Source of the DNA: Streptomyces eurythermus
GTDB lineage: Bacteria > Actinomycetota > Actinomycetes > Streptomycetales > Streptomycetaceae
NCBI RefSeq assembly: GCF_014649115.1
Contig: NZ_BMSK01000026.1
Location: 1-64,000, forward strand
Direction: 5' to 3'
DNA length: 64,000 bases
Shown here: positions 25,667-36,108 of the stretch, one piece after another
How positions within the stretch are numbered: position 1 is the stretch's first letter
Layout: the number at the start of each line of letters is the position of its first letter
Program-made: the position numbers and the translations under genes
The notes under the pieces: generated by a model
Told to the model about the DNA's origin: nothing
Database searches by the model: none
Seen by the model: the letters and a program-made list of their open reading frames with translations, nothing else

Positions 25667-26179
25667 GTGCGGTTGCGCGATGTGTCACCGGGCGATGTCG
25701 ACGCCTATGTCCGGATGCGGTGCGATCCCGTGATGATGACCGACCTCGGCGGGCCCCTGCCCCGCGCGGGGGTGGCGGACAAGGTCGCGCGGGACGTCCG
25801 CCAGGCGGCGGCCGACGCGGCATGGATCAAGATGATCGTTCCCGACCCGGACCGTCCCCGCGTGGTGGCGGGCACGGTGACGATCTGGTCCCACGACACC
25901 GGCGACGGGCCGCTCTCGGAGATCGGGTGGATGGTGCTGCCGGAGTTCCAGGGGCGCGGGCTGGGCAAGCGAGCCGTCCGGGCGCTGCTGGAGCAGGCCC
26001 GGGACCAGGATCGCTGGGGCGTGGTGCACGCCTTTCCCGCGATCGGCAACGCGGCGTCGAACGGCATCTGCCGGTCCGTGGGCTTCCGGCTCCGGGGGGA
26101 GACCGAGGTGGACTTCGCGGGCCGGGTGATCCGGGCCAACCACTGGGCCATCGATCCGCGGACGATCGGGCACCGATGA
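25667..26179 (+). CDS. GNAT-family acetyltransferase (RimJ/RimL-like)
   Basis: A 170-residue acetyltransferase. RLRDVSPGDVDAYVRMRCDP is the usual N-terminal strand-helix, IGWMVLPEFQGRGLGKRAVRALLEQA holds the acetyl-CoA motif QGRGLG, and NAASNGICRSVGFRLRGETE is the RimJ/RimL-like C-terminal block. AAGGAGGGG precedes the GTG start at 25667. The stop codon overlaps the next gene's ATG (ATGA), so the two are translationally coupled. Confidence 0.85.
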   Translation: MRLRDVSPGDVDAYVRMRCDPVMMTDLGGPLPRAGVADKVARDVRQAAADAAWIKMIVPDPDRPRVVAGTVTIWSHDTGDGPLSEIGWMVLPEFQGRGLGKRAVRALLEQARDQDRWGVVHAFPAIGNAASNGICRSVGFRLRGETEVDFAGRVIRANHWAIDPRTIGHR

Positions 26180-26745
26180 CGACTACGGGCCCGGACCGCA
26201 CCGGCGGAGGAGACCGGCCGGTGTCCGGCCCGGACTTCTACGCTCATGTGGCTACGCGCGCCGAGGTGCTCGGGGTGGGGATCGGGTCCGCGCCCGGGGA
26301 CTGGGAAGCGGTGTTGGGGGCGGACTGTGTGGACGATCCCGGCAAAGGGCTGCTGCGCCGGGACCACGGGCTGGTGGAGATCTCCTTCTCGGCGGACGGC
26401 GGGCCCCTGTCCTGCTTCGGGATCAGCGTGCAGGCGCACCGGCTGATCCACGGGCAAGGGGTGCCGCCGGCCCTGGCGCGGGCGTACGGGGAGTTCGCGC
26501 CCCGTGTCCGGTTCGAGGAGGTGCGGGCCGGGATCCTCGCCCTGGGGTGCACGGTCGAGCCCGACGACCTCTCGGGCGACGTGCACCGCTACCGCGTGCC
26601 CGAGTCCGGCGTCCGCGTCTTCGTCGTCGACGACCCCGACCCGTACGGCGACGGTGATCACGACGTCCACGATCCCGAGCTCCACCAGGCGGGCGACATC
26701 TGGTCGTTGAGCGTATCGCCGGCCTGGTGGGAGCGGAGCCGGTAG
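26176..26745 (+). CDS. Hypothetical protein, translationally coupled to the acetyltransferase
   Basis: A 189-residue soluble, acidic protein of no family I recognise. It has no signal peptide or membrane helix. The C-terminal third is rich in Asp and His (DDPDPYGDGDHDVHDPELHQAGD) and ends LSVSPAWWERSR. The mix of short strands and an acidic C-terminus recalls bacterial immunity-type proteins, but that is a weak resemblance. Coupling by the ATGA overlap means it is probably made in fixed ratio with the acetyltransferase. Confidence 0.65.
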   Translation: MTTTGPDRTGGGDRPVSGPDFYAHVATRAEVLGVGIGSAPGDWEAVLGADCVDDPGKGLLRRDHGLVEISFSADGGPLSCFGISVQAHRLIHGQGVPPALARAYGEFAPRVRFEEVRAGILALGCTVEPDDLSGDVHRYRVPESGVRVFVVDDPDPYGDGDHDVHDPELHQAGDIWSLSVSPAWWERSR

Positions 26746-26846
26746 GCCGCGCGCCGGCCGTACGGTCGTCACCGTGTCGCCGGTGTGACGCATGCCCGTA
26801 GACTCGGTGCGCCCTGGCCCGTCCGCACACCTTCGTCGGGAATCGG

Positions 26847-27071
26847 ATGAACTCTCGGCTACGCACCCTCGGCAGCGGCCTCGTCACCTGCGCCGCTCTC
26901 GTCTGGTTCGGCTGCCAGGCGATCGACGGTTCCGGCGCGCTGCGACTCTGGGCGGCCTTCATGCTGGTCGTCGCCGTGGTGACGGGTGCCGGTGCCGTCC
27001 TGGACCGTCTCCGTTCGCGGCCCGGGCGCCGCCGGGCGCGCGAGCGCGGGGTTCAGCCTTCGAAGCGGTAG
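26847..27071 (+). CDS. Small two-helix membrane protein
   Basis: A 74-residue protein with two predicted transmembrane helices (about 9-26 and 34-54) and a basic tail (RLRSRPGRRRARER). The ribosome site is weak (GGGAATCGG). Its last 19 bases overlap the convergent kdpE gene. Codon pattern and the hydrophobic profile suggest a real gene; no family is recognised. Confidence 0.55.
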   Translation: MNSRLRTLGSGLVTCAALVWFGCQAIDGSGALRLWAAFMLVVAVVTGAGAVLDRLRSRPGRRRARERGVQPSKR

Positions 27072-27736
27072 CCCATGCCCGGTTCGGTGATCAGATAGCG
27101 GGGGCGGGAGGGGTCGGTCTCCAGTTTGCGCCGCAGCTGGGCCATGTAGACGCGCAGGTAGTTGCTCTTGTCGCTGCGCGAGACCCCCCAGACCTCCTGG
27201 AGCAGCCGTTTCTGTGTGACGAGCCGGCCGGGGCGGGTGACCAGGATCTCCAGCAGATGCCATTCGGTGGGGGTGAGGCGGACCTCCCGGCCGTCGCGCA
27301 CGGCCTTCTTCGCGCACAGGTCGATGGTGAAGGCATCCGTCTCCACCACGGTCGGCTCCGGAACCGGCGGTGCCTCCTCGGCGCGGCGGACGGCGGCCCG
27401 TAACCGGGCGAGCAGCTCGTCCATGCTGAACGGCTTGGTGACGTAGTCGTCGGCGCCGGCGTCCAGCGCGGCGACCTTCTCGTCCGAGGCCTGCCGGGCG
27501 GACAGCACCAGGACGGGGACGCGGGTCCAGCCGCGCAGGGCCCTGAGCACGTCGACGCCGTCCATGTCGGGCAGGCCGAGGTCCAGCAGCACGACGTCGG
27601 GCCGCCGGGCGGCGGCGAGGCGGAGCGCGGTGGCTCCGTCGGGAGCCGTGTCGACGCCGTACCGGCGGGCCCGGAGGTTGATCAGGAGGGCCCGTACGAG
27701 CTGCGGGTCGTCCTCCACGACGAGGACCCGGGTCAT
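27053..27736 (-). CDS. kdpE: KdpE response regulator (no KdpD partner nearby)
   Basis: A 227-residue OmpR-family response regulator. The receiver domain has the acidic pair near residues 9-10, phosphoacceptor Asp52 (VLLDLGLPDMDG) and Lys101. The winged-helix domain ends PSRPRYLITEPGMGYRFEG, a strong KdpE signature, preceded by SDKSNYLRVYMAQLRRKLE. It activates kdpFABC when K+ is low. Normally the sensor kinase KdpD is encoded between kdpC and kdpE; here only 91 bases separate them, so its kinase is missing or elsewhere. Codon 112 is TTA (27403-27401), which may tie expression to bldA. ATG 27736 overlaps the stop of a 19-codon reading frame (ATGA). Confidence 0.93.
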   Translation of the reverse strand: MTRVLVVEDDPQLVRALLINLRARRYGVDTAPDGATALRLAAARRPDVVLLDLGLPDMDGVDVLRALRGWTRVPVLVLSARQASDEKVAALDAGADDYVTKPFSMDELLARLRAAVRRAEEAPPVPEPTVVETDAFTIDLCAKKAVRDGREVRLTPTEWHLLEILVTRPGRLVTQKRLLQEVWGVSRSDKSNYLRVYMAQLRRKLETDPSRPRYLITEPGMGYRFEG

Positions 27737-27792
27737 GGGTGTGCACCTTTCCTGTCATGGCCGTGGGAGCCGACGGCACCGGCACGCGCCAT
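27733..27792 (-). other. 19-codon frame coupled to kdpE, possible vestige of kdpD
   Basis: In the kdpC-kdpE gap, an ATG at 27792 opens a frame MARAGAVGSHGHDRKGAHP whose TGA overlaps the kdpE ATG (ATGA). Streptomyces KdpD usually starts with MAR and is coupled to kdpE in this way, so the frame could be both ends of a deleted kdpD. It could equally be chance in a short spacer. Confidence 0.3.
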
Positions 27793-27827
27793 GGTGCCGC
27801 CGGCTCCCGTGCGGTCGTGCGGGGCCG

Positions 27828-28465
27828 TCACCGCCTGGCCGTGAGGTCCTTGAGCGCGATGTTCAACTCCAGGACGTTCACGCGTGGTTCGCCGATGAAT
27901 CCCAGCGTGCGCCCCTCGGTGTGGTCGGCGACCAGCTCGCGTACCGCGGTGACGGGCAGGTGGTTGCGCGCGGCGACCCGGCGGACCTGGAGGGCGGCGT
28001 AGGCCGGGGAGATGTCCGGGTCCAGGCCGGAGCCTGAGGAGGTGACGGCGTCGGCGGGGACGTCCGAGGGGCTGACCGGGTGACCGGGCACCGAGTTGTC
28101 CCGGACGACCTTGGTCTTGGCGTCCTCGACCTGCCGGAGCAGTTCCTTGTTGTCGGCGGCGAGATTGGTCGCCCCGGACACGAGCAGCCGGTACTGGGTG
28201 TTGACCGAGTTCTCGGCCAGTCCGTGTGCCGGGCGGGGCTGGAAGTACCGGAGGCTGTAGCCCTGTTGTCCGATCAGGGAGGAGCCGACGACCTTGCCGT
28301 CCGCCTTGATCTCGGAGCCGTTGGCCGCGCCGGGGAAGAGCGCCTGGGCCACACCTGTGACGGCCAGCGGATAGAGGACGCCTGTGAGCACGGTCAACAC
28401 CAGCAGTGCGCGCAGGCCGGCGCCGAGCAGACGGCCGGTGTTCACAACGGAGTTCTTCATGTCCT

Positions 28466-28469
<4 letters not shown>
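27828..28469 (-). CDS. kdpC: K+-transporting ATPase subunit C
   Basis: The 213-residue KdpC subunit: one N-terminal transmembrane helix (about 14-38, GAGLRALLVLTVLTGVLYPL) and an external domain. Family blocks are GQQGY...YFQPRP, VTSSGSGLDPDISPAYA and the final RVNVLELNIALK. It stabilises the KdpFABC high-affinity K+ pump. GTG 28469 overlaps the kdpB stop (GTGA); an ATG three codons later is the alternative start. Confidence 0.95.
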
Positions 28470-30594
<2,125 letters not shown>

Positions 30595-30595
<1 letters not shown>

Positions 30596-32256
30596 CACGC
30601 CAGGCCCTCCGCGAGCGGGCCCAGTGCCAGGGCCGGGAAGTAGGTGAGACCGGTGATGATCAGGATGGCGCCGACCAGCAGGCCGGTGAACAGCGGCTTC
30701 TCGGTGCGCAGGGTGCCCGCCGTCACCGGGACGGGCCGCTGCCCGGCCAGCGAGCCGGCGAGGGCCAGCACGAACACCATCGGCAGGAAGCGGCCGAGCA
30801 GCATGGCGAGTCCGGTCATGGTGTTGAACCAGTCGGTGTTCGCGTTCAGGCCGGCGAAGGCCGAGCCGTTGTTGTTCGACGCCGAGGTGAACGCGTACAG
30901 GACCTCGGAGAAGCCGTGCGCGCCCGGGTTGAGCATCGAGTGCGGCGGGGTCGGCAGGGCGAGGGAGGCCGCGGTGAAGACCAGTACCAGTGCCGGGGTG
31001 ACGAGGATGTAGCAGGCGGCCAGCTTCATCTCCCGGGCGCCGATCTTCTTGCCCAGGTACTCGGGGGTGCGGCCGACCATCAGGCCGGCGATGAACACCG
31101 CGATCACCGCCATGATCAGCATGCCGTACAGGCCGGAGCCGACACCGCCGGGCGCGATCTCGCCCAGCATCATGCCGAGCATCGTGATGCCGCCGCCCAG
31201 GCCCGTGAAGGAGGAGTGGAAGGAGTCCACCGCACCGGTCGACGTGAGCGTGGTCGTCACCGCGAAGATCGACGAGCCGCCGGTGCCGAAGCGGACCTCC
31301 TTGCCCTCCATCGCCCCGCCCGCGGCCTGGAGCGCCGGGCCGTGGTGGGCGAACTCGGTCCACATCATCAGCGCGGTGAAGCCCAGCCAGACGCCGGCCA
31401 TGGTGCCGAGGATCGCGTACCCCTGCCGCACGTTGCCGACCAGTACGCCGAAGGTGCGGGTCAGTGAGAAGGGGATCACCAGGATGAGGAAGATCTCCAG
31501 CAGGTTCGTGAACGGGGTCGGGTTCTCGAACGGGTGGGCGCTGTTGGCGTTGGCGACGCCGCCGCCGTTGGTGCCCAGCTCCTTGATGGCCTCCTGCGAG
31601 GCGTAGGCGCCGCCGCCCCACTGCTGCCGGCCGCCCATGAACTGCCCGACCTCGTGGACGCCGGAGAAGTTCTGCAGCGCTCCGCACGCCACCAGCACCA
31701 CGGCGGCGAGGGCCGCGACGGGCACCAGGATCCGCAGGGTGCCGCGCACCAGGTCGGCCCAGAAGTTGCCCAGTTCACCGGAGCGCGACCGGGCGAAGCC
31801 ACGGACCAGCGCCACCGCCACCGCCATGCCCACGGCGGCCGAGACGAAGTTCTGCACGGCCAGGCCGGCGGTCTGCACGACATGGCCCATGGTCTGCTCG
31901 CCCGCGTACGACTGCCAGTTGGTGTTGGTCACGAACGACACGGCCGTGTTGAACGACTGCGCGGGAGTGACCGCGGAGAAGCCGAGCGAGCCGGGCAGGA
32001 CGCCCTGGAGCCGCTGGAGCAGATAGAGGAAGAGGACACCGGCGAGCGAGAAGGCCAGCACAGCGCGCAGATACGCGGGCCAGGTCATCCGGGCGTCGGG
32101 GTCGGCGCCGATGCCCCGGTAGATCCACCTCTCCGCCCGCAGGTGCTTCTCGGAGGAGTAGACCCGGGCCATGTAGTTGCCGAAGGGGATGTGGACGAGC
32201 GCCAGCGCGCCCACCAGGGCGAGCAGTTGGAGCACGCCTGCCAGTACGGGACCCAT
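30595..32256 (-). CDS. kdpA: K+-transporting ATPase subunit A
   Basis: The 553-residue K+ channel-like subunit with about ten transmembrane helices. The four selectivity-filter-like segments are visible: NTNWQSYAGE, ELGTNGGGV, TSTGAVDS and SNNNGSAFAG. MVGRTPEYLGKKI is the usual cytosolic loop. It begins eight bases after kdpF and is cotranscribed with it. Confidence 0.96.
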
Positions 32257-32264
32257 GTGCGTGC

Positions 32265-32354
32265 TCAGAACCTCTCCGGGAAGATCAGGGCGAGGACGAG
32301 ATAGCCCAGCAGGGCGACGGCCACGACCAGGCCGGCGATGTTCTCGGCGGTCAC
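32265..32354 (-). CDS. kdpF: K+-transporting ATPase subunit F
   Basis: A 29-residue single-helix peptide (VTAENIAGLVVAVALLGYLV then LALIFPERF) with the typical KdpF ending. It stabilises the Kdp complex. Its GTG at 32354 overlaps the stop of an even smaller upstream membrane peptide (GTGA). Confidence 0.88.
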   Translation of the reverse strand: MTAENIAGLVVAVALLGYLVLALIFPERF

Positions 32355-32434
32355 AGCTTCGTCACCCCCTTGGCGACGAGAGCCACCAGCGTGAAACCGG
32401 CGAGCACGGTGACGACGAAGGCCAGATCGGCCAT
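32351..32434 (-). CDS. 27-residue membrane peptide leading the kdp operon
   Basis: An ATG at 32434 opens a frame of 27 codons, MADLAFVVTVLAGFTLVALV plus AKGVTKL. It is one hydrophobic helix with a basic C-terminus. A GGAG lies upstream (CTCC at 32441-32444 on the plus strand), and its stop overlaps kdpF by four bases. The coupling and hydrophobic profile suggest an expressed small protein, perhaps an extra Kdp-associated helix. No homology is known to me. Confidence 0.6.
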   Translation of the reverse strand: MADLAFVVTVLAGFTLVALVAKGVTKL

Positions 32435-32507
32435 CGCGAACTCCTGGAGTGAGGTTCGGTGGAAACGGACGAGTACGAGGAAAGCGCCTCTCTGGCCGGA
32501 TCCGGCC

Positions 32508-32561
32508 GCTTGTTGACGCCTCCCTTACGGCCTCACCCGCGTCTTTGACGGTTCTCTTACG
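32508..32561 (-). promoter_or_regulatory. Double pair of 11-bp repeats in the kdp promoter (putative KdpE boxes)
   Basis: Minus strand, reading downstream: CGTAAGAGAAC then CGTCAAAGACG (32561-32540), a 10-base gap, then CGTAAGGGAGG and CGTCAACAAGC (32529-32508). Each pair is two direct repeats in 11-bp register, typical of OmpR-family dimers, and the pairs start 32 bp apart. The same layout precedes the KimA-like gene. The first box lies next to the kimA stop codon. Confidence 0.75.
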
Positions 32562-32562
32562 G

Positions 32563-34449
32563 CTACCGGTCGTCCCCGGCGGCCGGCCGCGTGTTCTCAC
32601 GAGGCGGTCGGGACGGCCGGAACCTCAGGCGGCAGATCACCGCGTCCGTCTCCCGGCGCACGGCGTGCGCGACGACCGCGCCCCGCTGGTTCCGCAGCAG
32701 CCCCTGCCACAACCGCTCCGGCTCGGTCTCCGGGATCAGCACGGTGACCCGGGTGCCGGGCCGGGCGGCGGTCACCTGCCGGACGTAGGCGGCGATCGGC
32801 CGGCCGAGGCCGCGCCGGGCGCAGCTCAGCCGCACCAGCGGCACCCCGGGGTCCCACGCGGCCCAGGACCGCTCCAGGGCGTGCACCGCGGCGCGGTCCT
32901 CCGGGTCCGGGTGGCACACGGTCACGGCCCGGACCTCGTCGCCCAGGGAGACGGCGGCCGTCAGCGCCTCGAAGGTCAGCCGGGACAGCGAGGACACCGG
33001 GACGATCACCAGCGAGCGCTCGCGGTGCGGGGGCTCCGGGACGCGGCCGAGGCCGAGCCGCTCCCCGATGCGGTCGTAGGCCCGGTGCACGGCGACGAAG
33101 GCGGCGACCAGCAGGGGCAGCGTCACGACCACCAGCCAGGCGCCCTCGGTGAGCTTGCTCGCCGTGACCACGCCGGCCGAGACGCCGGTGAGCAGCGCGC
33201 CGAGGCCGTTGAGCAGGGCCTTCCCGCGCCATCCGGGTCCTCGCTCCAGGCGCCAGTGCCGGACCATGCCCACCTGGGCGACGGTGAAGCCGACGAAGAC
33301 CCCGATCGCGAACAGCGGCACCAGCGTGTTGGTGTCACCGCCCGAGAAGACCAGCAGGCCCGCCGAGACCCCGGCGAGGGCCAGGACGCCGTGCCGGTGC
33401 ACCTGCCGGTCGGCCTTGAGCGCGAAGACGTGCGGCAGGTAGTTGTCCCGGGCGAGCAGCTCCAGCAGCACCGGCAGGCCGCCGAAGGAGGTGTTCGCGG
33501 ACAGCGCCAGCAGGATCATGGTGGCGAACTGCAGGACGTAGAAAGCCCCGTTGTGGCCGAGGGAGGCGTCCGCGAGCTGGGCGAGGACCGTCACGCCCGC
33601 GACCGGCTGGAGGTGGAAGCGGCCGATCAGCACGGCCAGGCCGATCAGCATCAGGCCGAGGACGGCGCCGAGGGCGGCCTCCGCGCGCTGTGCCCGCCGC
33701 ACCCGCGGGGCGCGGAAGGAGGGGACGGCGTTGGCGATGGCCTCGACTCCGGTCAGGGCGCTGCACCCGGAGGCGAAGGCCTTGAGCAGGAGCAGCGCCC
33801 CGACCCCGCCTGCGTTGTCCGCGACCACCGAGGCATGACCGGCCGCGGTCGCCGTACTGACCGGGGCGGACCGGAACAGCCCCACGACGATCAGCGCGAG
33901 GACGGCGCCCACGAAGACGACGGCCGGCACGATGAACGCCTTCGCCGACTCCGCGATCCCCCGCAGGTTGACGCCCGTGACCAGGGCGAGCACGGCGAGG
34001 CACAGCCACAGCCGGGCGCCGTACAGGGCGGGGAAGGCGGACGTCAGCGCGGCCACGCCCGCCGTGACGGCGACGGCCACGTTCAGGACGTAGTCCAGCA
34101 CCAGTGAGGCGGCGGCCACCAGGCTGGTGCGCGTGCCCAGGTGCGCCTTGGCCACCGCGTACGAGCCGCCGCCGTCGGGGAAGGCCGCGATCACCTGCCG
34201 GTAGGAGGCGACGAGTACGGCGAGCAGCGCGGCGATGGCCAGGGTGACGGGCAGGGTGAATCCCAGGCCCCGGGCGCCCGCGGCGGCCAGCACCAGGGCG
34301 ATGGCCTCCGGGCCGTACGCCACGGAGGCCATCGCGTCCAGGGACAGCGCTGCCAGGCCGGTGACGGCGGTCAGGCGGTGCCGTTCCCCGGTATCGGGCG
34401 GCTCCTCGCCGGCGGGGGCGGCGCCGGGCCCGGTGGTCAGGACGGACAT
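32563..34449 (-). CDS. KimA-like potassium importer (APC superfamily)
   Basis: A 628-residue membrane protein with about 12 helices and a cytosolic C-terminal domain of roughly 170 residues (from about 460). The N-terminus LSLDAMASVAYGPEAIALVLAAAG and loop PDGGGSYAVAKAHLG are typical of the KimA/KUP-like branch of the APC superfamily, which imports K+ with protons. It is commonly annotated as an amino acid permease, but its place directly upstream of kdpFABC and the shared KdpE-like boxes favour K+ uptake. ATG 34449 follows an AGGAG (minus strand, about 34462-34458). Confidence 0.82.
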   Translation of the reverse strand: MSVLTTGPGAAPAGEEPPDTGERHRLTAVTGLAALSLDAMASVAYGPEAIALVLAAAGARGLGFTLPVTLAIAALLAVLVASYRQVIAAFPDGGGSYAVAKAHLGTRTSLVAAASLVLDYVLNVAVAVTAGVAALTSAFPALYGARLWLCLAVLALVTGVNLRGIAESAKAFIVPAVVFVGAVLALIVVGLFRSAPVSTATAAGHASVVADNAGGVGALLLLKAFASGCSALTGVEAIANAVPSFRAPRVRRAQRAEAALGAVLGLMLIGLAVLIGRFHLQPVAGVTVLAQLADASLGHNGAFYVLQFATMILLALSANTSFGGLPVLLELLARDNYLPHVFALKADRQVHRHGVLALAGVSAGLLVFSGGDTNTLVPLFAIGVFVGFTVAQVGMVRHWRLERGPGWRGKALLNGLGALLTGVSAGVVTASKLTEGAWLVVVTLPLLVAAFVAVHRAYDRIGERLGLGRVPEPPHRERSLVIVPVSSLSRLTFEALTAAVSLGDEVRAVTVCHPDPEDRAAVHALERSWAAWDPGVPLVRLSCARRGLGRPIAAYVRQVTAARPGTRVTVLIPETEPERLWQGLLRNQRGAVVAHAVRRETDAVICRLRFRPSRPPRENTRPAAGDDR

Positions 34450-34523
34450 GGGTGCGTGCTCCTTCGTTCTTCGGTCGCGTGTGCGGTGCCCCAGGGTGTG
34501 TCCGGTTCCGGCCGCCCCCGACC

Positions 34524-34577
34524 GGTCCCTTACGGGACCTTGGCGCCCGGCGCCCCCGCGCTGACGGGATCTTGACG
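34524..34577 (-). promoter_or_regulatory. Double pair of 11-bp repeats in the kimA-like promoter (putative KdpE boxes)
   Basis: Minus strand: CGTCAAGATCC then CGTCAGCGCGG (34577-34556), and CGCCAAGGTCC then CGTAAGGGACC (34545-34524). Register (11 bp) and pair-to-pair spacing (32 bp) are identical to the kdp promoter, 2 kb away. The most downstream repeat lies about 75 bases before the start codon. Confidence 0.72.
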
Positions 34578-34709
34578 CCCGCGCGCGGAATCACGCCGGG
34601 AAAGTCGCACCGGCGGCGGGCCGGCTTCATCAATGTGCGTCTGCCGGTGCCGGTGGTGGCCGGGCGCGGGCCACGGTAGGCCGGCGGGCAGGGGGGAACT
34701 CGTGTCCTC

Positions 34710-35504
34710 ATGCACATCGATCTCACAGGACGTACCGCACTGGTCACCGGCTCGACGCAGGGCATCGGTGCCGCCATCGCCGTCGCGCTGGCCCGGGCCG
34801 GGGCCCGGGTGGGTGTCAACGGCCGTGACGAGCGGCGGGTGACCGCGAGCGTGGAGGCGCTGGCGCGGGAGGTGCCCGGCGCCGAGCCGGTACCGGTGGC
34901 CGCCGATGTCTCCACCGACGAGGGCGCGGCCCGGGTCGCGCAGCTGCTGCCGCGGGTGGACATCCTCGTCAACAATCTCGGCGTCTTCGGCACCGCCGAC
35001 CCGCTGGAGATCACCGACGCGGAGTGGCGGCGCTACTTCGAGGTGAACGTCCTCGCCGCCGTGCGGCTGACCCGGCTGTATCTGCCGGGCATGACCGAGC
35101 GCGGCTGGGGCCGCGTCCAGTACGTGGCGAGCGACTCCGCGGTGGTCACCCCCGCGGAGATGATCCACTACGGGATGTCGAAGACCGCCCTGCTGGCGGT
35201 GAGCCGGGGCTTCGCCAAGAAGGCCGCGGGCACGGGCGTGACGGTGAACTCGGTCATCGCGGGACCCACCCACACCGGCGGGGTCGAGGACTTCGTATAC
35301 GAGCTGGTCGACCGGGAGCTGCCCTGGGAGGAGGCGCAGCGCGAGTTCATGCGCCGGCACCGTCCGCAGTCCCTGATCCAGCGGCTGATCGAGCCGGAGG
35401 AGATCGCCCACATGGTCGTCTATCTCGCCTCCGATCAGGCGTCGGCGACGACCGGCGGCGCGCTGCGCGTCGACGGCGGGTACATCGACTCGATCCTCCC
35501 CTGA
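34710..35504 (+). CDS. Short-chain dehydrogenase/reductase
   Basis: A 264-residue classical SDR. NAD(P) motif TGSTQGIG (13-20), NNLG (88-91), catalytic Ser around 141-143 and YGMSK (Tyr154, Lys158) are present. The C-terminus GGALRVDGGYIDS is typical. Members reduce or oxidise alcohols and ketones; this one keeps all catalytic residues and the substrate cannot be inferred. It is divergent from the K+ permease and sits between the potassium locus and the polyketide locus, so it could be a tailoring enzyme of the latter. Confidence 0.85.
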   Translation: MHIDLTGRTALVTGSTQGIGAAIAVALARAGARVGVNGRDERRVTASVEALAREVPGAEPVPVAADVSTDEGAARVAQLLPRVDILVNNLGVFGTADPLEITDAEWRRYFEVNVLAAVRLTRLYLPGMTERGWGRVQYVASDSAVVTPAEMIHYGMSKTALLAVSRGFAKKAAGTGVTVNSVIAGPTHTGGVEDFVYELVDRELPWEEAQREFMRRHRPQSLIQRLIEPEEIAHMVVYLASDQASATTGGALRVDGGYIDSILP

Positions 35505-35702
35505 CCCGTCCCGGGGCCGGGGGCGGTGCCCGAACGGGCAGCGGAAAGGTTTTCACGTGACCGATCTCACGGTCGCCCGTGCCCGGCTCCTTTCATTCAT
35601 CATCCGGTAAATAAACGGTCTGTAAAACGATGCCTCGACGGACCGTCCAGCCAGTAGGCAGGAGGTATAACGAGACCATAAGTGACCGACACATGACGAC
35701 AG

Positions 35703-35732
35703 TTGACAACGTTGATCTGGACAGATAACGTT
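35703..35732 (+). promoter_or_regulatory. Near-consensus housekeeping promoter flanked by AACGTT palindromes
   Basis: TTGACA (35703-35708), a 17-base spacer, TAACGT (35726-35731): a consensus -35 and a TAnnnT -10. The six-base palindrome AACGTT occurs at 35708-35713 and 35727-35732, overlapping both boxes, as an operator might. Confidence 0.7.
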
Positions 35733-35786
35733 TCAGTCTGCTATGTGTTTCTAATCTTTAATTCGGGGATCGACCAGCAAGGCCGC

Positions 35787-35842
35787 GGACACCCCGCATG
35801 GATTTCAGCCAATTATTGGCCGAAAGTCCGTGCGGGGTGTCC
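35787..35842 (+). repeat. 56-bp near-perfect inverted repeat in the LAL leader
   Basis: Perfect outer arms GGACACCCCGCA and TGCGGGGTGTCC (12 bp) continue inward through a stem with one bulge, one mismatch and a G-T wobble to a perfect GCCAAT-T-ATTGGC core. About 25 of 27 positions pair. No U-tract follows. It lies about 50 bases after the predicted transcription start and 270 bases before the coding region. Confidence 0.85.
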
Positions 35843-36108
35843 ACAGTACGCGGCGCAAACGGGAGACCAGAGGATGCAACGCCTCTCGCGATGCAGGCAG
35901 GGAACACACCGGCGGACGCGCGCACGCCGCGCCGCCGGTCAGCAGCCGTCCGCCAGGGCCCGAACCGCTCCGGCGCGCCGCCTTTGCGACGCCGTCGCCG
36001 CCCTTGTGAACTCTCCACGCACCGTCGCGTGACACCCCGCCACCACCCATCACGCGATAAGCGGAGCATGATCCGGTTCGGAATTCAGAATCCATGGGGA
36101 GAGGCACG

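Larger units (their letters stand above)
35505..36108. other. Long AT-enriched leader region before the LAL regulator
   Basis: 604 bases with no supportable gene, clearly lower in GC than the surroundings. It contains a near-consensus promoter (35703-35731) and a long inverted repeat (35787-35842), both listed separately. If that promoter serves the LAL gene, the untranslated leader would be roughly 370 bases. Short frames seen here lack ribosome sites and normal third-position GC. Confidence 0.6.

Noticed and set aside
26859..27785. A minus-strand frame overlapping kdpE as a kdpD fragment
   Set aside because: Its translation is Arg/Pro/Gly-rich shadow sequence in another frame of kdpE, with no kinase motifs.
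34450..34709. A c-di-AMP (ydaO-type) riboswitch before the K+ permease
   Set aside because: The upstream sequence shows no recognisable riboswitch core, and the visible repeats fit a protein-binding promoter better.
35703..36032. A 109-codon frame in the LAL leader
   Set aside because: It starts inside the promoter boxes, passes through the long inverted repeat and has atypical codon use.
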